Assembly (NCBI RefSeq): GCF_037975245.1
Contig: NC_092572.1
Span: forward strand, 15,134,269 to 15,198,268
Source: Apostichopus japonicus
Lineage: Eukaryota; Echinodermata; Holothuroidea; Aspidochirotida; Stichopodidae
Length of the DNA stretch: 64,000 nucleotides
Direction: 5' to 3'
Both the position numbers and the translations under genes were made by a program. Under the pieces are notes generated by a model. That model was not told the DNA's origin, did not search any database, and saw only the letters and a list, made by a program, of their open reading frames with translations. Shown here in pieces: positions 26,531 to 37,612 of this stretch (the first letter of the stretch is position 1; each line of letters begins with the position of its first letter).

Positions 26531-27475
26531 TAGTGCTGATAGTCGTGATCGATTAATCGCCAGTAGTCGCGATTACACTTTGGAAGTTTGATTAATCGCT
26601 CTCAAAACCTAAGTTGCGATTTCTGGACTAAAGCTAGCACTACACACAATCTGCTATTGAAAAATAGCCTAACCTATCAAAAACAACACTTAAGCAGTTT
26701 GTCAGCAAATATCGCAAACACAGGTTCTTACAATGCTACACTAGAACTGTGCTGTGTTAAAAATCAGTAAGCACCTGTTCAGGTTAGATTCATGCGTTTA
26801 CTTGTTAGTAATACGATTGTTCTGCAGTGCAGCATTTAGTCCTAGCAATGTTTCATCATTGCGCATAATTGCAAATTCCCAAATTTATTAATCTTTAATG
26901 ATTGCCAAAGAATTTGTAATTTCTTCAAACATGCATGTTATACAGTATTATTTCATTTCTGGTCAGTGGTTCACATGTATCATATGTCTGATAGAGTGTG
27001 TCGATTGCGGTGAAGTTTCATTTCAATGTGTCATAATATGTGCGTGCTATCACGCTAGGCTAAAGCCTAGCCTAGAAGGTGAACGTCCTTCTACAGAAAA
27101 CTCTTGCATAGTAATCATCACACCGCTACAGGGTGTTGCATCTATTCATTTTTTTTGCTGTGATTAGTGCTAGTAGTTGTAGTAGCCTTGTAGATCCATT
27201 CCAAAGTTTTTGATTTACTTTGAAGGATTTTAAGAAATGTTGAATATTGAAATTTGTTGACAGTTTTTGTTTGGTAGATGTTTTAACATGAATTAGACAT
27301 CACACATTAAGACTTGAAAGAACAAATACGGACAGTGCACCATGGAGAAAGATTTGTTTGACTGTATTTCTGCAATGTAGAAATGACAGTGATGATGCCA
27401 TAACTGTAACCGAGTATCGCGAGAAGAGCTATGCGATTAATCAACTACAAAAGTAAGAGTCGACTATCAGCACTA
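26531..27475. mobile_element. Non-autonomous hAT-like transposon (945 bp)
   Basis: The left terminus TAGTGCTGATAGTCG (26531-26545) is repeated as a perfect 15-base inverted copy, CGACTATCAGCACTA, ending at 27475. Eight-base flanks match at 7 of 8 positions: atacagtg before and atactgtg after, the target-site length of the hAT superfamily. Subterminal copies of the ATTAATCG/CGATTAAT word lie inside both ends. The 89-codon reading at 26898-27167 has no transposase-like features, so it probably relied on an outside transposase. Confidence 0.88.
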
Positions 27476-27890
27476 ATACTGTGTACCTAGCAGAGCAAAA
27501 AGCGACAGTCAGAATTTAAATGCATACATTACAACGTAATATATGTGGTGTAAGAATCAGTTTTATTGAGACCCAGACTGCAATCAGAATAAGGATAGGC
27601 CTATATACAGTAACACATTGTAATATTGTATGTATTGGAAAGCTCACACCTTCACAATGTCAGACTAAGATTGGATGGCATGGGCTGATGAAATAAATGC
27701 AAAAGTGGCAAAATATACATCAGCCCCAGCAAGTTACACAAAGGGATGCAGGATGTGGACAGGTGCCTACACCATCAGTATGCCAGGGGCACCAGCATAT
27801 GGCATTATCCGCACAATGCTATCCCTGGCAGCTAAGAGAAGAGCCACATTCCAGCATCTGCTCTTCAAAGTATTGTGCAAAGAAATTAAC
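27476..27890. other. Non-coding gap, nothing recognised
   Basis: Two overlapping plus-strand readings (27675-27896 and 27697-28008) lack splice support and family resemblance. They partly run into the transposase-related repeat that begins near 27890. Confidence 0.4.
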
Positions 27891-28199
27891 TTTTAAGTAC
27901 CAAATCATTTCACATCTCCCACATATGCCACAACAGCCTATGTGTGGAGGTGTCACATCCATTGCTTGTGTCTCTGTGAGCCATCATAGCACTGTGACAG
28001 GCCCTTAATAAGACTTGCAAATTTACTAACCTGTTTACTGTAGATTTCGTCATATATCAGAGGAGAGTACTGCTTTTGTCAGTGCTCTGTAGAGAGACCT
28101 GTTTAGGTGTACTACATCAGAATGATAAGCTGCAGCCATTGTTCTACTGAACCCATTACATGCCTTGCCATCAGCATCAGTTGTGAGGTACATGATCGT
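27891..28199 (-). pseudogene. Transposase relic B (middle part)
   Basis: Bases 28055-28190 match 33880-34040 of the longest copy (atatcagaggagagtactgc, cattacatgccttgccatc) and so correspond on the minus strand to the DADGKA-to-helix region. The preceding 100 bases (ccattgcttgt...ctgtgagccatcatagcactg) match 24866-24955 of relic A. The frame is broken. Its 5'-side neighbour is the second copy of the 700-bp repeat. Confidence 0.6.
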
Positions 28200-28938
28200 A
28201 CCCATTCTTCATAATAATAATCAGTTTTTTATCCTCAAAGTTCAACAAAATTCCAGTGACCTATTCACTAGTTTGTTTGTATACAAATGCTTAAATGCTT
28301 ATAAGCATTTATTGGAAGTCTGAGCAGTTGAATAGCTGCACATAGAATGATACAAGACAAGACTTACGCTGAGAAACTAGTCAATATGATCTACTACAAC
28401 GATTTAGGAATGTTGCTTGAACAGCGCCTCATTCTAGATCTGGTCACAGCTAGTACATAGCTCCCCTGAGTAGTTTTTGCAACAAAATCTGACAAAATAC
28501 CTTTGAAAAGCAGTGCCAAAGTAACAAGTAACTTTTCTCTTTCATTTTAGGGCCAGAGTTTACACGATACAGGGAGTGATCACATTTTCAGAGGGAAGGC
28601 CAACTTGCGTCAAGTTTCCACCAGAGGGGGTAAGTAGCACCAACTGAGGGACTGTGCTTAAAACACATTCTGTGGACCCAAGCACAATTTAGACATGCAG
28701 TAGATGCCAGCCATGCTGATGGAATGACTTCTAATCACACTAGGGAATATATCAACCATTGGGAACTCACTTGTTTAAAGTTCAGTACTGTATTATTCAT
28801 ATAGACTGTACAACATGTGTGAGACACCATAGGAAGATTCACACAATAGACAGAGATAAATAAAAATGATATAGGTCATTACTTCTGAAACTATCATAAA
28901 AAGAGGTTTAAAGTGGATTTTAGAAATGTCAACTGTTA
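28200..28938. repeat. Dispersed ~700-bp repeat, copy 2
   Basis: Second copy of the sequence at 25241-25947, offset by about 2990 bases, with small indels (for example a doubled aaatgctta word near 28290). It ends where the TTAA transposon terminus at 28939 begins, just as copy 1 ends at the MITE at 25948. Confidence 0.8.
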
Positions 28939-29050
28939 CTTAAGCTGGCATACTCCTATTAGCTTCTATATCAATCCGCACCAAGTGTGCTTTTCAGAAA
29001 AAGTGCCAAAAAGCAACAGGAGACATCTTTTTTGATATGTCATCAATCAC
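28939..29050 (+). mobile_element. Left terminus of the TTAA transposon that carries transposase C
   Basis: Starts cTTAAGCTGGCATACTCC and matches the first ~110 bases of the MITE, then diverges exactly where the minus-strand transposase C-terminal coding region starts (stop near 29060). This is what is expected if the MITE is an internal-deletion derivative of the coding element. That relation is my inference. Confidence 0.65.
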
Positions 29051-29444
29051 TGGACTGGTTTATGTTTTTAGTTCTACCATATAGCTTGTACTTTCTCTCT
29101 CTCTGAGTTGTGCTCTCCTCCTTCTGTATGCTCTGTCTCTCTTATATAGTCTATCATACTGTTGTTTTCTTTGCATCTGTTTCAGAGTCTGGATACATGG
29201 ACTATTTGAGCTCACCTCTAATCCTGCAGCTTCCATCTTCCTGGCTATGGACTCTTCAGGCCCTTTATTTGTAATGTTTGTGGCACTGTGGTCCCTGTAC
29301 TGACTGTTGCGTGAAATGTTTGTGCTATGTTTTGGATTGGAAACTCGAAAGCATTGTTGACTACCTCTGCTTTTTGAGTGGAAGTCTGAAACTGAGTGGA
29401 CCATAAACGTTTGCTGCAGGTGGGTGTCTCAGGTATTTCATTTA

Positions 29445-32400
29445 CAGCACTGATTTCGCTTAACTCCCGTTGAAATTTGTTAAAAGGAAAATAAACAAAT
29501 TTCTTCGTTTTTTATCGAAATTTGCCGATTTTTATCGAAATTCCACGAATTTTAACGATTGGTGATCTCAGTCATTTCCTACGTGGAATTTTCAACGATG
29601 CGTTGAAATTCTTTTTTAAACGAAATAGAAGGTCAATATGTGGTAAAGCAAAACGTCGGAAAACGCGTAACTTTGTTTATTAGTATCAATTAGACTTTGG
29701 TACAGTTGTTTGAAAGCAAGAATATTTACAAAAGCATTCTCAGGCTTGCCTGAGTAGTAAAACTCAAAGAAACATGTAGTAAAACTGATGGGGGACATTT
29801 TCTGACTGAACCCCAAACACAGTGACATAAGTCTTAACTTTGCCAGGCTATCTTGGAGGTTGCAGTACAAGCTATGTACCACGAGGCACCCTTCCAGATA
29901 AGTTGGAGTGCTGTTTAACCATTAAAATAACAATGAATGGACATAAATAAACTTGGTTTACTTGCAGATTGCGAAAAATAGTTATTCTTAAGAGATGTAA
30001 ATTTGGTTTTTTATTAGAGTTGAAGTATGAAACTTTGTTTCCGAGCGAAAACATGTTACTTGAAGCAAAATAAAGATGCCCCGCCCATTCTGCTAGGACG
30101 CTTCCATTTTTCAAAAATGCGTTTTCTCTTTTTATTTTTTTCTATTTTGTTTAATATAGATTTGGCATGAGACATGTTAATCAGGTTAACTTTGATGGAA
30201 TAATTTTATACCAGAAGTGGAAAAACTTAACAGTTATTACTTTCATTTCGGATCATTTCCGAACAAGATAACACACTAAGGGTGTGACCGTTTAAACGAT
30301 TAACTGTTTATCCGGCCGCAAATGCACTCCGTTTAGAAAATCACAAACCGTATAAACGGAAAATTAAAAAAAAAAAAATCAAATACATTTTAAACATGAA
30401 AATTATTTAAAAATATGTAAAGAACTGAGTAATGTACTGCAAACTATCAATAAAAAACAGAAAAACGATGTTTTAGGCATGAATAATGTGTTCAATATAA
30501 CTATAGTAGTAGGCCAATAGTCACAAGCTCATGATAGTGTCGTCAATTCGTTTTCTCAGTTTATATTTGCGACATATATCACCCGTGTACACCAATCAAT
30601 GGCATAGTGAAATCCCGTGTGAAAATATGTCGACGCCAAAAGACGCAAATGGTCGTTCTAGAAAGTAGGCCAGTTGGCTCTCTCAGGTCCGCAAGTATAC
30701 AGCCATTTTTTCCACACATGGTATTATACTGTGCATGCATTGCGGGCGGGATTGCAACATACATAAAAGAATATGAATGAAAATGATAAACCTTACGATA
30801 TTTTTCACAAATATTGATGCTTAGATAAGTGCTTCCTCACAATCAACGAGACGCCCAAAATTCGCTCCGCTTACGTAAAACTTCTATATATATATAAAAC
30901 ACGTGGAAAAAATTTGAGTTTTTACACACATAATAACCACTGACATTGGTCATAGAACATAAGTAGGTCATTGACATTTGAACTTGCCCAAGTTCATCGC
31001 ACCATAGGAACGACACAACACATTGAACATGATGTTACATTCTTCCTCCATCTGGACGCCGAGTGTAAATTTTGGTGTAATATGCAAATTATGAATGGTA
31101 CTGTGCTGCGCGGTTAAAATTTAACCTATTGCGACACCAATTTTGGGAAGCTGTTGTTGAAGAAACTTTTGTATCAAATGTAAAGTACTGTATCATGTAT
31201 GTGACACAAGAGAAAGAAAATGAAATCAGAGGCTGCTACAACCCATCGCAAAACACGTGCGTGCGTAATTTGTTTTCTAAACATGACTTTTAATGAGTAA
31301 GCAGGAAAGGTGGGTAAGTTTGCTAAGTTAGGCGAGTTTTTGTTTAAAATCTTGTGATAGATAGACAAATATATTGTTTTTTTTCTTCAAAAGTTACGAT
31401 GTTGCCGAAGGCAGAGTTATATCAATTCAGTGATCTGAACTTCTGAAGACCACGATATACTGATCAGGTGTGTTATTCTTTTCATCAATTATTACACGTA
31501 ATGTTTGCAATATTATTGGGCCTAATTAGTAATAAACATACATTGATCGTTGTCTTGTTGCCTGAATTGCTACTTTTTTGAAAAAAAAAACCTTAATTAT
31601 TGTACTCAAAATGTCCTATTTCATTAAAAGTTGAGTGACATTACGTCTTAAAAGCCGCAATCGGGAAACAGCGTTTAAAAGTTTAACCTACCGGCAGGTT
31701 ATACGGTTAAATGGTTAGTGAAATATCCGTTAGGTCACACCCTTAAAACACACACACAAAAAAAACGACTTTATTGAATGAAAATATACTGAAAACCATA
31801 TCGCAAAAACACAAAATCGCCTATAACTCGAAAACGGCAGGAGATATCGACTTTTGTCAGCTGCGTAGGGATTTCCTAAACCGAATTTTGATGCGCTCTA
31901 TCCACCTGTGTCATTTATGAGCTTCTCTGATGTAAGCTGCAGTACGTAATTTCTCTATACCAGTTCCGCAACATTTATTTACGCAGTAAACATTGTTCAT
32001 TATGTTTTCTTTCACAACGAATATTCAAAGTTGTGCTCCACACGCTTCACAGATATTGTTTTATGTCGTTCATTTTCAATTCTAGTTTAAAATTACATTT
32101 TCGAACGATGCATTCAAACATTCCTGATTAGTGAAACTAAGGAAGGATATTTGATTGATATGATTTTATGAGCTGTTCCACTTGAAAAATGATGATAAAA
32201 TCGAAAAACAAAACATTTACTTCTCATGTGACGCATACCGGGAGACTCATAAAAACCCCCTTCTCATTAAATTTAATTTACATGCCGTCAGGCCAGTTGA
32301 AAGCCCTCCCCAGTAATGTTCGATCAGCTCTTCCCAATATACAATACTCAAATAAGCAATGATAATATATTCATTTTCCACAGGTTTCTCCCCAACTTGG

Positions 32401-33577
32401 GCCCAAGCCACTGCTTTATTTTCTTAGTAGTCATGGAAACAATTGTTTGCAACTCTTTTGCTGGCCAGGTGTTTTCAAGTTTTATTAATAGCACAACTTC
32501 TGATTGGTTTATTCAAGATAAACTTTCTATCCCTGCTGGATTGTTCTACTTATATATATATGAATGAATATTTGGTTTTCAATTAGCTTAGTTACAGGTA
32601 ACATCCATTCCATTATGAACAGTGGGGGCAAAATAATGTTTGCTTCTAGAGTAAGCCAGCCAAAGCTTCTGCAGTGCTAAACCCCCCACGAAGATAAATA
32701 CTATGCTAATTAACAGATGGTAGGCGTGAATTTGACAAAGCCAGGTTTATGATTGGACTAGGCCTCTCCAAAACTCCAAAAAGTTTGGTCGCTGGGGATA
32801 TCCAGGGTAGGGAATGCACATGTAAGCAGCATACTGTAGGTGGCCCAGACCCAGGCTGCGACCTTAATTACCAGGGCAGTCCATCTGCATTCGCGGACAA
32901 CTTACAGTAGCTGGGTTAGGGGGAAAGTAACAGGATGTTTTTTATTTTGCGTGCATTGAAGCCGGGGGGAGATTTTTTGGTTTGAAAGTGAGTGCGGTAA
33001 ACGGTTCTGTAGTACGTCAAGTAACACAGGAATTTATTGGAAAAAGAGATCTCTTTGATATCCAGCTACGACTGTTTCATTGTGTAAATTTTTTTTTATT
33101 TCTTGTTTTTCTGACGCTGCGTTCATTGGTGAGTTACTTAAACTTATCTTAGTTTAATGCTAGCCTATAACTTAAGTACTTGTTACGATCGACCAAGACC
33201 AGTTTTTATTATCCTAGCCAAATAATTTTTCAAACACCTAGTACAGAACTTACTCTGTCTTATATACAATCAAACTTTTGCAACGTTTGTAATATTCCTC
33301 GGCCACTTCTGGTATAGTCTGAAAACGGCTGTAGTTACACTAAGGATTTAACGTAGGTCACAACCTTGATATGTCTAGAATTGCCTTTGCCGTTGTTGAT
33401 CGCGATAACTTTCGTGGAAATTTCGTTGAAACTACGTTGACAACCGTGCCCGCAGTAGTCTAAATCTTAATGAAATTATTTGTTTTTTATCGATTTTCAA
33501 CTTTTTTTATCGATTTTCAACTTATTTTATCGATCGTTGATTTTTTTTTCAACGGGAGTTAAGCGAAATCAGTACTG
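29445..33577. mobile_element. TA-flanked DNA transposon with ~31-bp terminal inverted repeats
   Basis: The left end CAGCACTGATTTCGCTTAAC continues ctcccgttgaaa; the right end is its inverted copy (tttcaacgggagttaagc then gaaatcagtactg), one substitution apart. TA dinucleotides flank both ends (29443-29444 and 33578-33579), as in Tc1/mariner/pogo-type transposition. Subterminal TTTATCGA words repeat inside both ends (29510-29545 and 33487-33530). Internal readings are short and unrelated to DDE transposases, so it looks non-autonomous or decayed. Without the hAT element nested in it, its length would be about 2.66 kb. Insertion is into transposase coding sequence. Confidence 0.9.
30277..31745. 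mobile_element. hAT-like transposon nested in the TA element
   Basis: Termini TAAGGGTGTGACC (30277) and GGTCACACCCTTA (ending 31745) are exact inverted copies. Flanking eight-base sequences taacacac (30269-30276) and aaacacac (31746-31753) agree at 7 of 8 positions. Inside both ends gtttaaacg/ccgttta-type words recur as subterminal repeats. Internal minus-strand readings of 61 and 64 codons carry no transposase motif, so it is non-autonomous. It is younger than the element that contains it. Confidence 0.9.
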
Positions 33578-34867
33578 TAGTTGTGTGCTGTCAGTGTGGG
33601 ATATTAGCAGAGATCTCTTTGTAGCATTTGGCATGAATGGAAATGTGTACTTCCTGCCCCTCTTGCATACAAATGAATGCTTTGGGCAATGTGAATGATT
33701 TCCAGTGTAGCACTTTGCAAGGCAGTCTTAACATGTTGATAAAGCCTTCACAACTTTGCAGTGGTCGTATTTGAGGGCTTTAATTCCTGCAAGTAGTCAC
33801 CTCTGCCAGTACAAGGCAGGTCAAGTCCTCTGCAATGCACTTTTGTATCAAGTGCTTCCTAGTCACAGTTTGTGCAGGTAACATATCAGAGGAGAGTACT
33901 GCTTTAGCCAGTGCTCTGCAGAGTGACTTGAGTAGGTGAACTTGGTCTAACAGCATATGGTTCTCTGTTTCAGAATGAGTAGCTGCAGCCATTGTACCAG
34001 TGAACCCTTTACATGCCTTGCCATCAGCATCAGTTGTTAGGCACTTCTCCTTTAGTGGGCTCTTACCAGTAAGTAATATGGATGCACAAATCTTTCCACC
34101 ATTCTGTTCATCTTTGACATTAGCATCTTTACTGAACAGCCCTCATTGCCTGGAAATTGCAACTTGTGACTCCTTCTTCTATTCATTTCACCAATTAAGT
34201 TACAGTTGTTACTGTGATTGTAATCAAAATTAAATTTATCCATGGTGACATTCTCAACAATTACATCTCTGTATTGGCTTGCACGAACAAATGGAGTCTT
34301 ACTTTTTGCATTACGCAGACAGGTATGATATTGACGATCATATTCTGCAAAAATTGGAGAGTCTTTTGAGAGGTCATGCAGTTGCAGTGTCTTCTTTATA
34401 CACCCCCTTTCTGACATATCATTTTCATTCATTTCTTCTATTGCAGGTCCAAACTGGTTGGCTGACTTTTGTAGTGTTCTGACAGCGGGACTGGGAAGAG
34501 AGATGCTGCTGAGCAATCTATGAGCTGCACTTGAACTGATCTACATCTGATGCAGGCCTAACTGCCGTGCAATGTTTAGTTCTGTGGGATTCTTGCCAGG
34601 TTTGCTTCTTGGTTTAAACCTTTGTAGATGGGCAAGAGCTTACAGTACCTTTGTTTCTTCAGAGAATGCATCCAAACACAACCTTTGAGCCAAGTCCCAC
34701 AAATTCTTCATATCTAAGTTTGCAAGAGGAATAGGTGTCACATCAGAAGGGGTAGGCATGTCACCAGTGCGGTTGGCATCAGCTGTACGAGCTGTAAAAC
34801 CGAACCTGTTACCTGGCTTCAATGTTGTTGCACGCCTACCAAACACATCTTTCCTTTTACCCATTAA

Positions 34868-35611
34868 AATATAACAATTTCCTAGTGACCTATTCAGTGG
34901 CGTCTTTCGCGACTGACTGCACTTTTATTCTGAACTTTTTTTCGATACATTTGTCTCCACTGGCGCTCACTTCACAAAGTTATTAGCCTCCCCAACCAAA
35001 TGTTTTTTACCTACTGAAAGAAAGATAATTTGCGATGTGTTTTTCAATGGTTAAACTGATATTATTATTACCATAAATATTGTATTGACTTCCCCAATAA
35101 TTCTAACCAATATGGAAGGGTAATAACACAGCATATGATTGTATGTTATTGGCATGCGATGTAAAAACCGGTGCATGACTATATGATATGCGCATTGACA
35201 TGTGTAACACGCGAAACATGAACAATTTTGGTTATATTTTTCCCAAATCAGCGCCCCCAAATCATATTGGGCCCCTACGCCTATGACAGTAGTTCTATTA
35301 GGCATTTTTTTGGAGTATTCAAAATCATACCAAGTTTTTTGTGGTGGAGTATAAGAATCGCGAGATACAATTTATGAAAGTGGCAAGACAAACGTGGTAA
35401 ATATGACTGATTAAAGGCCAATTTTGACCGAAATTTTTCAATTTTTAGGTCATTCACAATCACAGGAATATATGAATAGGCCTAGATAAACTGTAGTGCG
35501 ACAGTCGGAAATTCCAACTGTCGCACTCCAATTTTCCAACTATCGTCAGTTTTATCAAGTTCGGGGGTGAGACACCCCCACACCCACCCCTCCTCTAGCC
35601 ACGTCCCTGGG
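34868..35611. mobile_element. Possible hAT-like insertion replacing part of the 700-bp repeat
   Basis: Relative to copy 1 of the 700-bp repeat, sequence is shared up to cctattca (34894) and resumes at gtaagtcacaacttctc (35612); between them lies unrelated DNA. It starts cagtggcgt and ends agccacgtccctg, short termini of the kind seen on hAT elements, but they match each other weakly and no 8-base duplication is visible. Near the right end an inverted pair agtgcgacagt...actgtcgcact (35496-35527) forms a hairpin. No coding content. Confidence 0.35.
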
Positions 35612-35682
35612 TGTAAGTCACAACTTCTCAAACAATCATTAAAAGAGGTTTAATGTGGAGTCTAAAAAATTTCAATTGTTAG

Positions 35683-36142
35683 TTAAGATGGCATAATCCT
35701 ATTAGCATTTACATCAATCCACCATAAGTGTTCTCATTCAGAAAAAGCAACAGGAGAACAAATTTCTTGATATGTTATCAATTAGGGTCTGGTGTTTTCT
35801 TGGCAGGGATGTTAAGGAGCATGAAAGAGAGTACAAGTGATACAAAAATTTGGTCAGTTGAGGTAAGTTTAGACCAATTTAGGCCTCCCTGGAACAGCAT
35901 ACAAAAATTGATTTCTGCTGAGTAAAGAGGTTTGTTTACAAGTGAGGAAAACTTCAGTCTCTCATAGTAAACAAGCAATCTGCATGGTTACGATATTGAA
36001 AATTGAGGGTGCTTTGAATGGCCAACTTGTCAGCTATCCAGTTATTGGTTGCATTAAGCTTGTGAGAGCTAAATAGATTAAGGGATCACATTACTTTTTG
36101 ATTTAGTGTGTATTGGGGCATTTCATAGGTGTATACTACCAC
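35683..36142 (+). mobile_element. TTAA-type MITE, diverged full-length copy
   Basis: TTAAGATGGCATAATCCTATTAG-like left end (35683 onward) and a decayed right end ggtgtatactacc (36128-36140) bracket sequence colinear with the MITE at 24246. Overlapping readings on both strands (35728-35925 plus, 35778-35978 minus) are by-products of MITE sequence. Confidence 0.78.
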
Positions 36143-36417
36143 AGGACCCTTTTATCATGCCGACTAGTATTCAGCAATTGGTTGAGCAATATTGTGTGTC
36201 TATGTGTAGGACATTTTATTTGACCGCATAAGAATTATAAACGTTTTCAGAAGTCCAACACCTGTTAACAAACAATTTAATAACTTGTTAGTACTTTTAT
36301 TTTACCATCATTTGGTCAGCATAGAATGCCATTAGTTGAATCACAGAAACTATTTGATAACTATATTGAAACTATGAACAATCAACAGTGTGTTTTGTTT
36401 GTTTTCTATCAAAATAG
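36143..36417. other. Non-coding, ends in a splice acceptor
   Basis: Pyrimidine-rich tgttttgtttgttttctatc followed by aaaatag at 36417 reads as the 3' end of an intron. Nothing else recognised. Confidence 0.4.
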
Positions 36418-36540
36418 GAATTAATGACCAAGTTCAAAATTCCAAGGCTGCTACTAGTGCTTGAGGGAAGACTAAAAGCAGAAAGAATGCCTAATGACAG
36501 AGAAAGAAGACATATTATACAGACACTGTGTGACTACATG
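36418..36540 (+). CDS. Candidate internal coding exon of the same unidentified host gene
   Basis: Exactly 41 codons, phase 0 at both ends, between an AG acceptor (36416-36417) and a GTAGGA donor (36541). The peptide starts ELMTKFKIPRLLLVLEGRLK and ends HIIQTLCDYM, helical and basic. It faintly recalls the region before the Tyr-Pro motif in uncharacterised animal proteins annotated as SAM-domain-containing protein 3-like (…R.HIIQ.L…M..YT..YP). That resemblance is a memory-based impression, not a search result. The phase matches the exon ending at 22241. A following exon was not identified. Confidence 0.5.
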
Positions 36541-37120
36541 GTAGGATATACATGGCTAAAATAGGTAAACAGTTTAATACTGTAAACTCACACTATATCA
36601 TTGCCAAACAGCTCTAATAATCACGAGGAGCGATTTAATGCTGCAACGTTACACTGGATTAACTATCTCAAGACCCGACTTGCATTCGACAGATACTAAT
36701 AGTGGGCCCAACTTACAATAAAGTGAGCCTAACAAGTAACTTTGAAACACTTCTTAAGTTCAGGCTCAACCTTGAAACTAATTTTTCCCGATGACCTTCA
36801 AAACTTGTTTTGTGACAAGCTCTGCTAACCTTTCAACCAGAGACAAAAAAAATCATATTTGCTCACGCTCGAAATGATGCTGATTTAATACTTGCGCGCA
36901 GATTCCTCAACATCATGTGTATTTACTGCGTTACTAGCGGGGCCCTATGTGGGTGAAAGTGATTTGTATGTGCTTCCCTCGTGCACTGCTGACAGCCGCC
37001 CGGTTAATACATTTGTATACTCCCACCTACGAAAACCAGTGTCTAATATTTATAATATATATATGTTTATGAGCTTGCCGAACGTTACAACATCATACAG
37101 AAAGCCGTGCCGGACAAAAT
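36541..37120. other. Non-coding stretch
   Basis: The 108-codon plus-strand reading at 36892-37218 runs into the tandem duplication that follows and shows no conserved motif, so I do not call it. Nothing else recognised. Confidence 0.4.
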
Positions 37121-37385
37121 TATATTTAATGATTATAGTAACATATACATTAGTTACTATTTATAAATATATGATATGCAAATATGTCATGCATAACCTA
37201 TATACACGAGGTGTATGAGTAATCTGAATATAATACGGCATTACTTGTATATATATATTATATTTAATGATTATAGTAACATATACATTAGTTACTATTT
37301 ATAAATATATGATATGCAAATATGTCATGCATAACCTATATACACGAGGTGTATGAGTAATCTGAATATAATACGGCATTACTTG
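37121..37385 (+). repeat. 138-bp tandem duplication (two copies)
   Basis: The sequence from tatatttaatgattatagta to tacggcattacttg at 37121-37246 is repeated from 37259 to 37385, offset 138, practically identical, with a short (TA) run between and after. Probably slippage or unequal exchange mediated by the neighbouring AT repeats. Confidence 0.92.
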
Positions 37386-37510
37386 AATATATATATATAT
37401 ATATATATATACATACATATATCTGTATATATATATATACATCTATATATATCTATATATATTATATCTATATATTATAGATATATATATATTATAGATA
37501 TATATATATT
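37386..37510. repeat. AT-rich microsatellite, partly palindromic
   Basis: Runs of (TA)n, tacataca and atagatatat, with tatctatatattatagata-type self-complementary stretches. It adjoins the 3' terminal repeat of the Penelope-like element. Confidence 0.9.
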
Positions 37511-37612
37511 GTAATAAACGTTAACTATTTTGAGTCCATTGCTGCTCGGAGTTCAGCGATCGCCAGGCCTACCGATCCGTAATAAAGTATGGGTTGCTAT
37601 TCCATGAACTAC
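37509..37612 (-). repeat. Terminal direct repeat of the Penelope-like element (3' copy)
   Basis: ttgtaataaacgttaac, gagtccattgct and taataaagtatgggttgcta occur here and again, same orientation and order, at about 39789-39912. Penelope-like elements often carry such LTR-like direct repeats. Both copies abut AT microsatellites. Confidence 0.75.

Larger units (their letters stand above)
29060..34867 (-). pseudogene. TTAA-family (Kolobok-like) transposase gene C, split by a 4.1-kb insertion
   Basis: Read on the minus strand from the ATG near 34864 (MGKRKDVFGRRATTLKPGNR) to the stop near 29060. Blocks in order: a basic N-terminal part; a middle segment (34516-34052) ending in a frameshift; TTDADGKACKGF near 34020; RKHLIQKCIAED near 33840; a Cys/His motif CYTGNHSHCPKHSFVC near 33690-33640; then STQKAEVVNNAF and SNPKHSTNISRN at about 29350; and an Arg-rich tail YRRRRAQLRE. 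These blocks resemble transposases that database annotations call Kolobok or Mutator-like; the family name is from memory. The coding region is cut by the element 29445-33577. Deleting that element and one TA leaves an open frame across the junction (DSTQL then NEIPETP). There are at least two frameshifts elsewhere, so it is a relic. Confidence 0.75.

Noticed and set aside
36892-37218. 108-codon plus-strand ORF
   Set aside because: No splice support or motif, and its 3' third lies in the 138-bp tandem duplication.
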